A program made the translations under genes and the position numbers. Below the pieces are notes generated by a model, which made no database searches, was not told the origin of the DNA, and saw only the letters and a list, made by a program, of their open reading frames with translations. Positions 9,105 through 16,784 of a stretch of DNA of 26,331 nucleotides are shown in pieces; the stretch's first letter is position 1; each line of letters starts with the position of its first letter. The stretch comes from a virus, in the IMG/VR virus record IMGVR_UViG_3300027836_000036, positions 1 through 26,331 of that record. The stretch is one strand, 5' to 3'.

Positions 9105-12100
9105 TTAGCCGAGGATGAGGCTCCAGAAGTCCATAATGTCAAGGACTTCGCCAAGCGGTGCGGCGCCTAGTGTGCCTACAGCAGGGATCCAGATTGTACC
9201 GTTATACACTTCCATATAGTTTAATGAAGTGTTATGTCGCACTTCACCAATTTCTGCGGTCACTGGTCTTTGATTTTCTGGAGTGCCTGGAGCATACGCA
9301 GGGTTACCTGTTCCTGTAGGAATTACAACACCATAAGTGCCGCCAAATTTTACATAACCAACACCGGTGCTGTTAAATGTTAGGGCGCCGTTTGTATTGT
9401 TTCTAATAGTATTTTCTGGAAACGATAGATTATTTAAATTGATTGCGCCGGTAGTGTTAGGAGCAAATATTAGATCATCGCCTGTGATACGATTATTAAC
9501 AGTATTTCCACTTAGTTGAATATTGTCAATATGAATTAGATTATTCAACAAGGCAGTAGTATTAATTCTAGTAGTAAGAGTGCCGTTGTTAAAAAATCTT
9601 AAAGTATTATCATTTGCGCCAACCGTTAGTTCAGGCGTTATATATGTATTTCTATCAGAATCGTAAATGCCTTTTAGAGGAATAATTCCGCCAGCAATTT
9701 TACCTTCAAATACTAATGTTGTTGAATTTAATCTAACTTCACCTAATGCTGTTAACACCCTATTTGAGTCATTACTTGTCGGTAACTGTATTGCTTTTGT
9801 AGAATTAATAACTACATTACCAGTGCCGTTAGGAGTAAAATATATACTCTTTTGTGCGTTAGTAGTCGCTCCGCTCCATACGTTGCTAATGGTGTTGTCA
9901 GTGATTTTAAGACGACTATCAAGTATAACACCATTACTTCCACCTGCTGTAAAGTTAATGTCTGCGTCTAAATCAATAGCACTAATGTAATTTCCGCTAA
10001 TCTGAATGCGTGAAGATTGTAGGTAATCATACCCAGTAATGTTGTTAACACTAGTAATATTACCAGTGATACTAGTACTGCCAGTTTGTAACAAATTACC
10101 AGTTTGTGTTAATGTTTTTGGACCGTAAGTTAAAATATCACCAGTGAACGAATATGTGCCACCTGACGCAAAAGATCCACCTGTTATGGTAATATCATAG
10201 TTAGTAACGCCGTCGCCTACAGTGCTGACTACCCAAGTAGGTTGCCCAACCACAGTCCATCCCGGTTGAATTACACCAAACGTAGGTACTGTTTGTCCAG
10301 GATTTAGTATTTGCCAACCGTAGAAGAAAAATCCAGTCGGGCCACTTGTGCCTGATAAGTTTTGATTAACCTGTGTAGTAGTTGGTATTAACGTTTCGCT
10401 ACGGATTATTGTATTCTTTAAGCTAGTAATACCGTTAACTGTGGTAGTTCCAGTAACTTGTAAATTGTTTGTAATGTCTACAGATTTTAACGGCGCTGAT
10501 ATAACTCCAGTGCCAGATGCGACTAACTGTAAGTTAGTGTCAGTGGTAAGAGTAGTAATTGTATTAGATGCTAACTGTGTAACGTTATCAACATTTACAG
10601 AAGTTAAATACGCAGTATTCCATACTTTAGGCGTAACTCCGCCGGTACCTAATGTAAATGTATTATGTAGATTAGGTTTAATTGTTTGAGTTAATAACGG
10701 AATAACACTTACCGTGTCTAGCGGATCGTTGCCTAGATATACATTACCTTTAACTAACACATCTCCGCTTACGCCTAATGAACCAGTTACTGTAACATCA
10801 GTGTTTAACGTAGTAACGCCTGTTTGTGCTAAAAAATTAACTGGGCCTAATACTGAGTCAATATTATTATCGTGTATTACAATATTGCCTGTTGATATTA
10901 ACTGAGCGGTAATCTCTGTTCGTCCACTGGCACCTTCAAGAACAATACTGCCGCCTGCGGAAAAATCTAATGCTTGTGCGTTAAATGTTATTGCGCCAGT
11001 TTGTTGATTTACATAAAATATATCACCAATACGATAATCGCCTTTGTGATCCATACTATCATAGTACAATTGGCCGCCGTTGATCGCAACTACTTCGTTC
11101 GCCTGTATAACCAAATCGTAATCGTTCTGACTATCAGCGCCTGTGCCAATATACGCAAAATTATGCCCAACTAAGTACCCTAATGTGCTAGCACCATCTG
11201 CCACTGCACCAAAAGTGCCATATACGTTTGCTGAGCCAATGCTTCGAAACTCAGCGCCAAAGCGGGTGTTTAGACTAGCAAAGCCTGCGGTGCCTTCGGT
11301 TAGATATATGCCCCTGTTAGCAAAGTAAGTAAACGAATTTAACCACTCTACTCTTGCGCCGTTAGTGGCAGTAACCCCATTTGCGTTTGGTACAATAAAT
11401 GTTACGCTGTGGAATAGTATTGATGCTTCTTTACTGTCAGGATGTACTGTTGATCCGTCGACTAGTGCTCCGCGGCCAGCATCGCCTGACGCAAATCCTA
11501 AAGCAGGATCAATATTAGCAAAGCCACCATTAATGCTGTCAATATATCCTGGAAGAACTTCACCACCGTCTAGAATAAGATCAAAAATTATGGTTGCCAA
11601 TTCACCTCCATCAATTGTATCTCGAAGGTCAATTGCTGTTCCTTTGTTTAAAATTGAAATATTCTGAACATACGGACTGCGAGTTGTTACTAAACAATTT
11701 GGTGCTAATCTAAATCCGTAACCCGTATCATTTACACTGTTGTAAAAAAAACTGCCAACTGTTAAATGCGATACGGTAGTTTCACCGTTTAGTAAAAACG
11801 CATCATTGCTGTTTGTTCCGCTTGACGGATATATTGTAACTGCACGGATACCTGTGCCGGTTACTGATACACCTTGTGGAACAGTTAAAGGAAAATCTTC
11901 AATGTACGTTCCAGGAAATACTACAATATTATCTCCAGCAACTGCTTGACTTAACGCATGTTTTACTGTTCTATATGTGTTATGTAGATGTACACCATTG
12001 TTAGTATCATTACCGTTTACACTAACATAGATAGTGTTACCTTGGGGCAACAACATGTCGATGCCATTAAGTGTTAATGCGGCTGCTTCTAAGGTTAACG

Positions 12101-12776
12101 TATTAATATTGGTTGAATATACGGTATTCCACTTTTTAGTTGTTGATCCTAAGGTATATAAGTTATTAACATCAGGAAGAATATTACTATTAATATCCGC
12201 ATTAAAAATTACTCGATCAGTATCATCACTACCAATAGTAATAGTGTTGCCGTCCCATTGTAAATTTCCAGTAACTGCTAGGTTGCCATTAATATTAACA
12301 GTGGTTGTATAAAATTGAGTTTGGCCAAGGCCGTTAGCAGTAATTTCAATGTTGTCGTCAGCAAGCAGAGTGCTGATACTTGAATTAACTAATTTTAGTT
12401 TTGCTGTGCGTATTTCATTTGTTACAATCTTTGGATCTACAGATTGGTCTGGCTGAATGAAAATTCTGCCCCCAGTACCACCAACTGTATTTTGAATCTT
12501 GTATGTAAGGAACGATAAATCAGCAAGGTCAGCTTGCGTATCAATTATCCAGTCAGTAGGGAACAGTGGATCTGATTTGGCAAAGTGACTAGTGCCGGTG
12601 ATTTGTAATTTTTGACTTGGACTGTTGTTATTAATACCAAGTCCAACAGTTTTTAACGGATTAGATAAATCCGCAACTGAGAGGTATAATAAGTCTGTTT
12701 CAAATGCTAGATCGCTACCGTCCCTTAGCAAGTCTGCTGAAAGTACCGGACCGCCAATTCGACCTATTTGTGACAT
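9105..12776 (-). CDS. Beta-helix fibre-like structural protein, 1223 aa, paralogue of the downstream gene
   Basis: This 1223-aa protein starts MSQIGRIGGPVLSADLLRDG and shares its whole architecture with the 1349-aa neighbour. The shared parts are an N-terminal GVGINNNSPSQKLQITG element, an SNILPDVNNLYTLGSTTKKW module, a beta-helix (IYVSVNGNDTNNG...VPQGVSVTGTGIRAVTIYP), a SKEASILFHSVTF segment, a second LGTGGVTPKVWNTAY module and a C-terminal GEVRHNTSLNYMEVYNGTIW tail. It lacks the LamG insert. It carries two extra stretches instead: an FDLILDGGEVLPGY region near residues 395-435 and a FFFYGWQILNPGQTVPTFG region in the C-terminal half. No clear Shine-Dalgarno sequence precedes the ATG, and a small hairpin overlaps the upstream stop. 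The role is probably structural or host-contacting. Confidence 0.87.
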   Translation of the reverse strand: MSQIGRIGGPVLSADLLRDGSDLAFETDLLYLSVADLSNPLKTVGLGINNNSPSQKLQITGTSHFAKSDPLFPTDWIIDTQADLADLSFLTYKIQNTVGGTGGRIFIQPDQSVDPKIVTNEIRTAKLKLVNSSISTLLADDNIEITANGLGQTQFYTTTVNINGNLAVTGNLQWDGNTITIGSDDTDRVIFNADINSNILPDVNNLYTLGSTTKKWNTVYSTNINTLTLEAAALTLNGIDMLLPQGNTIYVSVNGNDTNNGVHLHNTYRTVKHALSQAVAGDNIVVFPGTYIEDFPLTVPQGVSVTGTGIRAVTIYPSSGTNSNDAFLLNGETTVSHLTVGSFFYNSVNDTGYGFRLAPNCLVTTRSPYVQNISILNKGTAIDLRDTIDGGELATIIFDLILDGGEVLPGYIDSINGGFANIDPALGFASGDAGRGALVDGSTVHPDSKEASILFHSVTFIVPNANGVTATNGARVEWLNSFTYFANRGIYLTEGTAGFASLNTRFGAEFRSIGSANVYGTFGAVADGASTLGYLVGHNFAYIGTGADSQNDYDLVIQANEVVAINGGQLYYDSMDHKGDYRIGDIFYVNQQTGAITFNAQALDFSAGGSIVLEGASGRTEITAQLISTGNIVIHDNNIDSVLGPVNFLAQTGVTTLNTDVTVTGSLGVSGDVLVKGNVYLGNDPLDTVSVIPLLTQTIKPNLHNTFTLGTGGVTPKVWNTAYLTSVNVDNVTQLASNTITTLTTDTNLQLVASGTGVISAPLKSVDITNNLQVTGTTTVNGITSLKNTIIRSETLIPTTTQVNQNLSGTSGPTGFFFYGWQILNPGQTVPTFGVIQPGWTVVGQPTWVVSTVGDGVTNYDITITGGSFASGGTYSFTGDILTYGPKTLTQTGNLLQTGSTSITGNITSVNNITGYDYLQSSRIQISGNYISAIDLDADINFTAGGSNGVILDSRLKITDNTISNVWSGATTNAQKSIYFTPNGTGNVVINSTKAIQLPTSNDSNRVLTALGEVRLNSTTLVFEGKIAGGIIPLKGIYDSDRNTYITPELTVGANDNTLRFFNNGTLTTRINTTALLNNLIHIDNIQLSGNTVNNRITGDDLIFAPNTTGAINLNNLSFPENTIRNNTNGALTFNSTGVGYVKFGGTYGVVIPTGTGNPAYAPGTPENQRPVTAEIGEVRHNTSLNYMEVYNGTIWIPAVGTLGAAPLGEVLDIMDFWSLILG

Positions 12777-12787
12777 ATTTTATTAAA

Positions 12788-12804
12788 TTCGATTATTGAT
12801 CGAA
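12788..12804 (-). other. Small intercistronic hairpin over the stop of the 178-aa gene
   Basis: A perfect 6-bp inverted repeat (TTCGAT/ATCGAA) with a 5-nt loop contains the TAA stop of the upstream gene. It ends 11 nt before the ATG at 12776, which lacks a Shine-Dalgarno sequence. It could influence coupled translation. There is no proper U-tract, so it is not called a terminator. Confidence 0.35.
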
Positions 12805-13329
12805 CCCATGTAGTATAACGATAGGAGTTAGTAATCCCGGAGTTGTTGATGTAAATTGAATGTAAAATTTGGCAGCGTTAGGCCCTGTGTCGTAAGGTGC
12901 TCCAAGTTGTACACCAGTTTTAATGAAGTAATTATCACTCCATGTTTGAAAAACGTTACCCACTATAACGATTAAATTATCACCGGTCCAAGTTTTTCCA
13001 TTCTCTACAGTAGTCGGAGGCTGTGGTGCCAACGGACCATACACCTGAGTAGCGTTATCGCCGACGTAAGTTTCTCTATCAATGCCAGTTGCTTCTTTAT
13101 ATCGCAGGGTTCTCCAACTAGCTGGATTGCCTGAGAACACTTCAATTTCATAAGTAGTTGTATTATAGCGTATCATGCCTTCTACTTGAACCGCGGCTAA
13201 TGAACTATTACTCTTAGGCAATATCATATCAGTTGTTGTAGCCACTGTAAATGTATTATTAACATCTACTGCCGCACGAGGATCATATATTGATCTGCGA
13301 TTTAGTGTTAAAGTTTTTAAAAATCTCAT
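12793..13329 (-). CDS. Virion protein with fibre-tip-like module, 178 aa
   Basis: The protein has 178 residues. The N-terminal half contains GMIRYNTTTYEIEVFSG followed by SWRTLRY. This is the same short module that closes both large beta-helix proteins (GMLRFNTDLNRYEGYNGSYW and GEVRHNTSLNYMEVYNGTIW). The C-terminal half (VIVGNVFQTWSDNYFIK, then AAKFYIQFTSTTPG) is predicted beta-rich. The ATG at 13329 lies 3 nt after the stop of the 116-aa gene and has no clear Shine-Dalgarno sequence, which suggests translational coupling. I recall similar small proteins among marine T4-like structural genes but cannot name one. I infer a fibre-tip or connector protein sharing an attachment module with its large neighbours. 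Confidence 0.75.
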   Translation of the reverse strand: MRFLKTLTLNRRSIYDPRAAVDVNNTFTVATTTDMILPKSNSSLAAVQVEGMIRYNTTTYEIEVFSGNPASWRTLRYKEATGIDRETYVGDNATQVYGPLAPQPPTTVENGKTWTGDNLIVIVGNVFQTWSDNYFIKTGVQLGAPYDTGPNAAKFYIQFTSTTPGLLTPIVILHGFDQ

Positions 13330-13332
13330 AGC

Positions 13333-13683
13333 TTATACCGGTAATGTGCTTACTACTACGCTAATACCTGTTCCTGAATATGTTGAACTTGCTATTGCGC
13401 AAATTATATCGTTGTTACCTAATACTAATTTTTCTTGATCAAAGCTAACAGTTTCGCCAGCTGGGATTGATAACACACTAACAATAGTACACTCTGGATT
13501 TGCGTAAGCAGTTTTTCCGTTTGGTACAGCAAACAACGAAAGATTAATTGCGCCAGTACTATTGTTACACGCAATCATACTAGTAATAGCATTATTGCCA
13601 CTACTAGTATAGATAGGTGTACCATTTGCTCCGCCGCCGCTGGTTAGTGCTGTTACTGTAATTGCTGTTGCTGTCAATGCCAT
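13333..13683 (-). CDS. Small beta-sandwich-like virion protein, 116 aa
   Basis: This 116-aa protein has an AAGGA ribosome-binding site. It is rich in Thr, Ser, Ala and Val. It carries ITSMIACNNSTGAINLSLF, then an IPAGETVSFDQEKLVLG turn-strand segment and a final alternating strand ISVVVSTLP. The arrangement parallels the 108-aa protein at 4601-4927, so both probably share an Ig-like or jelly-roll fold. There is no signal peptide or enzyme motif. It sits between the 339-aa and 178-aa structural genes with short gaps, in one operon. A decoration or fibre-accessory role is inferred. Confidence 0.72.
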   Translation of the reverse strand: MALTATAITVTALTSGGGANGTPIYTSSGNNAITSMIACNNSTGAINLSLFAVPNGKTAYANPECTIVSVLSIPAGETVSFDQEKLVLGNNDIICAIASSTYSGTGISVVVSTLPV

Positions 13684-13694
13684 AATATTTTTCC

Positions 13695-14714
13695 TTATAG
13701 TAAGATACTAAGCAATACTGCTCTGTTCTTACTGATTAATTCATCTGATGTTAAACTATTTACGAAGTATAATCCTGTTTTACCCGGAGTTCCGATGCCA
13801 GTTCCCGGATCTTTTGCGTAGACTAATCCGTAGCTACTTACTGAGCTAGGATCACTTGCTTGTTGTTTAAGATTTACAATAGAATCAACATTAATTTGAT
13901 TTGTTGTACTAGTTAACACTAGATTATTTAATGCGCTAGTATTTGATATTGTATCTTGATATAATGTAATATTGTCAACTACTAGTCCAGTTGGCGTAAT
14001 TTTTGCTCGCTCTTGACTCAATACTGTAAACTTGATATAATTAGAATACGCTTGACCTCTAGTAGAACTAGGGTTGCTAAGATAGTGAAAATTATCTACG
14101 TTAGCAGTGCCGCCAGTGGCAGAAACATAACTAGTTACGTATTTTTTATTTGGAATAAAATTGTCTTCAGGGGTGTCAGGGCTTAACGGAATAGTGTTGT
14201 CCAGTAACGAAACATAGTTAGCTGGAGTAATATTAACAATCTTTAATTTTGTAAGACTGTTGTTCATATCGAACACCATGTCATAAGAATCCGGAGGACT
14301 AATACTTGCTAGGCGTAACCCGCTTAAAATTCCGTCAGCTGTTCTAATAATAAACGTTCCAGGTATACTAGTTGTTAATATTGGATCATAGTGACTTACA
14401 TTTTCATCAAACAATAATTGTGCTTTTGAACTAGTTCCTCGATTAATTTCAATACCCGACTGACGGAGGCCGCCGATGTCAAGAATACCGGCAGCAAGAT
14501 TTTGAGCATCATTGTCAGTACTTTTGTTTAAAGTAATAATTCTATCTTCAATAGTAGTTTGTGAAGTATTAATTGTGGTCGTTTCACCTTTAACAACTAA
14601 GTTACCAGTTACGTATACCGTGCCTACAGCCGTGCCAGTATCTAAAGTAATTGATCCAGTGTCTTTTACTTTAATTCTATAATCACTATTGCTAACTTTT
14701 AAAACTCTTGACAT
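13695..14714 (-). CDS. Fibre-like structural protein, 339 aa
   Basis: The protein has 339 residues and an AAGGAT Shine-Dalgarno sequence. The N-terminus MSRVLKVSNSDYRIKVKDTG leads into a VYVTGNLVVKGETTTINTSQ segment followed by TIEDRIITLNKS. This motif recurs in tail-fibre-like proteins of marine T4-like phages, where it forms repeated beta-structure. The middle contains GIEINRGTSSKAQLLFDE. The C-terminal part has short strand repeats (ITPTGLVVDNITL, LNNLVLTSTTNQINVDS) and GKTGLYFVNS. It belongs to the same strand-rich family style as the large beta-helix proteins but lacks the beta-helix core. I infer a fibre or fibre-base protein. No enzyme motif is seen. Confidence 0.75.
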   Translation of the reverse strand: MSRVLKVSNSDYRIKVKDTGSITLDTGTAVGTVYVTGNLVVKGETTTINTSQTTIEDRIITLNKSTDNDAQNLAAGILDIGGLRQSGIEINRGTSSKAQLLFDENVSHYDPILTTSIPGTFIIRTADGILSGLRLASISPPDSYDMVFDMNNSLTKLKIVNITPANYVSLLDNTIPLSPDTPEDNFIPNKKYVTSYVSATGGTANVDNFHYLSNPSSTRGQAYSNYIKFTVLSQERAKITPTGLVVDNITLYQDTISNTSALNNLVLTSTTNQINVDSIVNLKQQASDPSSVSSYGLVYAKDPGTGIGTPGKTGLYFVNSLTSDELISKNRAVLLSILL

Positions 14715-14728
14715 GTGTTATCCTTAAT

Positions 14729-14746
14729 AGGGGACCGAAGTCCCTT
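14729..14746 (-). other. Intercistronic UUCG hairpin without U-tract
   Basis: In the mRNA sense a 7-bp stem (AAGGGAC/GTCCCCT with one G-U pair) encloses a C(UUCG)G tetraloop, an unusually stable loop. It lies between the stop of the 231-aa gene and the Shine-Dalgarno sequence of the 339-aa gene. No run of U follows, so it fits an mRNA-stabilising or processing hairpin better than a terminator. Confidence 0.55.
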
Positions 14747-14749
14747 ATA

Positions 14750-15445
14750 TTATTGGTTGGCAATAGTAACTTGTGAGTTTACTACTGTTGTAGTGAACGA
14801 CCACTTAGCAGTTTCACCGCTGTCAAACTGTGTGCCGTCAATAGGAACAAGTGTAACTTTATGTGCTGTTAGTTTCTTAACAAAGTAAGTTCCGCCTACA
14901 CTGTCAGTAGCTGTAATACTCATTTCGTTTTCGCCAAGATCTGATGTAGTAACTAACTTACATACTGCGATGCCGTCACTTGTTTGAACTTTATAACGTC
15001 TTGCGCTAGACTGTTTAATAATGTCACCTGTAGTAACTTCACTACCTGCTCCAATTTGTGCTTCGACTAGAATACCGTTTTGACGAGCAGTAGCACCAGT
15101 AGTCATTGTTGCTGTTAGTACAATAGTACCTGTACCTGCGCCACCTAATGCTTGTAGGGCTGCGCCACTGATTGTTACTGTGCCGGTATAACCAGAACCT
15201 GCTGTAACAACTGCAACTGTAGCGGTACTAGCAGTCACATATGTTAAAGTCATTGTTGGTTTTGCGCCACCGGTAATTTGTGGAGCACTAATTACACTTG
15301 CTGGAATATCATATGTACCTGGTGTTTTGCCATCAAATGTACCAGTAACTGCTACGCTGGCAACTGATTCACCGCCAACGTTTGCTGTACCAAAGTCTTG
15401 ATAGTTTGTGTTAGCGAAATATTTTTTATTTAGAGGACGTCCCAT
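14750..15445 (-). CDS. Capsid-decoration-like structural protein, 231 aa
   Basis: This is a 231-aa protein with a strong AAGGAG Shine-Dalgarno sequence, starting MGRPLNKKYFANTNYQDFG. The MGRPLNK-KYF start is, from memory, typical of a structural protein encoded just after gp23 in marine T4-like phages. The centre contains ATVAVVTAGSGYTGTVTISG, a glycine and threonine-rich beta motif. The C-terminal half (DIIKQSSARRYKVQTSDG, VTLVPIDGTQFDSG) is also beta-rich. It is the first gene of the unit driven by the late promoter at 15534-15541. It sits where coliphage T4 has the vertex gene 24 but shows no resemblance to gp24 or gp23. I infer a head surface or decoration protein. Confidence 0.75.
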   Translation of the reverse strand: MGRPLNKKYFANTNYQDFGTANVGGESVASVAVTGTFDGKTPGTYDIPASVISAPQITGGAKPTMTLTYVTASTATVAVVTAGSGYTGTVTISGAALQALGGAGTGTIVLTATMTTGATARQNGILVEAQIGAGSEVTTGDIIKQSSARRYKVQTSDGIAVCKLVTTSDLGENEMSITATDSVGGTYFVKKLTAHKVTLVPIDGTQFDSGETAKWSFTTTVVNSQVTIANQ

Positions 15446-15533
15446 TTTGTTTTCTCCTTAAGAAATAATGGCGTTTTAGGCCGTACGCGGTTGGATTTCC
15501 GCATAAAACTTACCCTGTGTAAGTCATACAAAG

Positions 15534-15541
15534 TATTTATC
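15534..15541 (-). promoter_or_regulatory. T4-type late promoter, GATAAATA
   Basis: The minus strand reads GATAAATA, 7 of 8 matches to the T4 late box, with only the first base different. It lies directly after the gp23 terminator and about 88 nt before the ATG at 15445. It is positioned to restart transcription for the decoration and fibre operon. Confidence 0.65.
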
Positions 15542-15544
15542 TGA

Positions 15545-15573
15545 TCAAGAGAAAGGGCTCCGAAGAGCCCTTT
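15545..15573 (-). terminator. Rho-independent terminator after gp23
   Basis: A perfect 9-bp stem (AAAGGGCTC/GAGCCCTTT at 15552-15560 and 15565-15573) has a UUCG loop closed by C-G. On the minus strand it is followed by a pyrimidine-rich TTTCTCTT tail. It starts 28 nt beyond the gp23 stop and ends the head-gene transcript. Confidence 0.85.
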
Positions 15574-15600
15574 GTAATAAACAACCTCTCGGTATGTTGA

Positions 15601-16773
15601 TTAGCTAAACTTAACGTTTCCGTAAGTTGTGCTTAGACCAACTTTACCTAGGTAGTCAGCTGCATTACCTAAAGAAGAAGCTGTATTTGATAACTCAACA
15701 TAACCATAACGTGTCATGAATGATACGACTGGTTCGAATGTTGATGGATCTAAAACAACACCACTGCTCATCAATGGAATGTATGGGCAATAGAATGCTG
15801 CCGCATCAGACTCTGATGAACCTTTGTAACCGATCAATACGTCTGTACTGTCGTTTGCGTAGCTGTTTACATAGATCTTCATTGCTGAGTTCAATGTACC
15901 AACAAACTTAGTGTTTGTAGGAGCTTCGAATGTACCTTCTGTTGTACGAGCAAATGCGCTTGTAGTAGCAGATTGTAGAATGGTTAAAGCAAATGGACTT
16001 ACTACTGCCCAGTTACCAGCACCACGACGTGTACGCTGAGCGATTAAGTTAGATACACGGTTGATTTGAACTGCCAATGCGGCATGCTCGTCACCAACGA
16101 ATGTAGCTGTACCGCTAACGTTTGCTTGGTCATAAACTTCTGTTGCTGAACCAGCTAAACTTGCTAATGAAGCAAGAATTTCTTGGTCGATTTCAGCTGT
16201 GATTTCTTGTGCCAATGCAGCCATAACTTCAGCTTCGATATCAATACCTTGCTGAGCTTGAGCATCTTGTGCAGCTTCGAAAGTCCAACGAGCACTTAAC
16301 TTACGTGTCTTGGCTTCAACAGTCTGTTTCAAGATCTGAATTGACATACGCTTACCTGCAGCACCTTCAAGAGTTGCTGTAGAAGCGGCTTTCGCTGGAT
16401 CTGCGTTGTTACCTGAGTAACTTTCAGCAATTTTGAATGGGCTTAGAGCCTCTTCACCAGCTACAACGCCATTGCCATTGTCTGCGTAACGAACACGTAG
16501 AGTATGGATTTGGCCAACTGGTCCAGTCATTGGTTGTACACCAACTAACTCGTTAGCGATAACGGTTGGCATAACGCGACGGATTACTGGAAGAATCACG
16601 CGATTTAGTGTTGCGACGTTGCCGGCAGAAGTGGCACCAGCAGTTGGGGATTCCATCAAATACTTGCGAGTATTGTCAAGTGTAACACCCATTACTGATT
16701 TTTTAGTGCCTGATAAGCCTTCTAATAGGGCTTCTTTAGTTTCTGCCCAACGGCCATTAAGTAGTTCTGACAT
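15601..16773 (-). CDS. 23: Major capsid protein, gp23 family
   Basis: This is the HK97-fold major head protein of the T4 superfamily, which forms the capsid hexamers. Diagnostic segments are ATLNRVILPVIRRVMPTVIA, then NELVGVQPMTGPVGQIHTLR (about residues 55-94), GKRMSIQILKQTVEAKTRKL and RWTFEAAQDAQAQQGIDIEA, and the C-terminal SFMTRYGYVELSN. A strong AAGGAG precedes the ATG. At 390 aa it is clearly shorter than coliphage gp23 (521 aa) and the usual cyanophage versions. A plausible gp21 cleavage site is L39-M40-E41, matching the T4 (L/I)-x-E rule and removing a 41-residue propeptide. It is the last gene of the head operon and is followed by the terminator. No second gp23/gp24-like copy is present. 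Confidence 0.97.
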   Translation of the reverse strand: MSELLNGRWAETKEALLEGLSGTKKSVMGVTLDNTRKYLMESPTAGATSAGNVATLNRVILPVIRRVMPTVIANELVGVQPMTGPVGQIHTLRVRYADNGNGVVAGEEALSPFKIAESYSGNNADPAKAASTATLEGAAGKRMSIQILKQTVEAKTRKLSARWTFEAAQDAQAQQGIDIEAEVMAALAQEITAEIDQEILASLASLAGSATEVYDQANVSGTATFVGDEHAALAVQINRVSNLIAQRTRRGAGNWAVVSPFALTILQSATTSAFARTTEGTFEAPTNTKFVGTLNSAMKIYVNSYANDSTDVLIGYKGSSESDAAAFYCPYIPLMSSGVVLDPSTFEPVVSFMTRYGYVELSNTASSLGNAADYLGKVGLSTTYGNVKFS

Positions 16774-16784
16774 TTAATTTCTCC

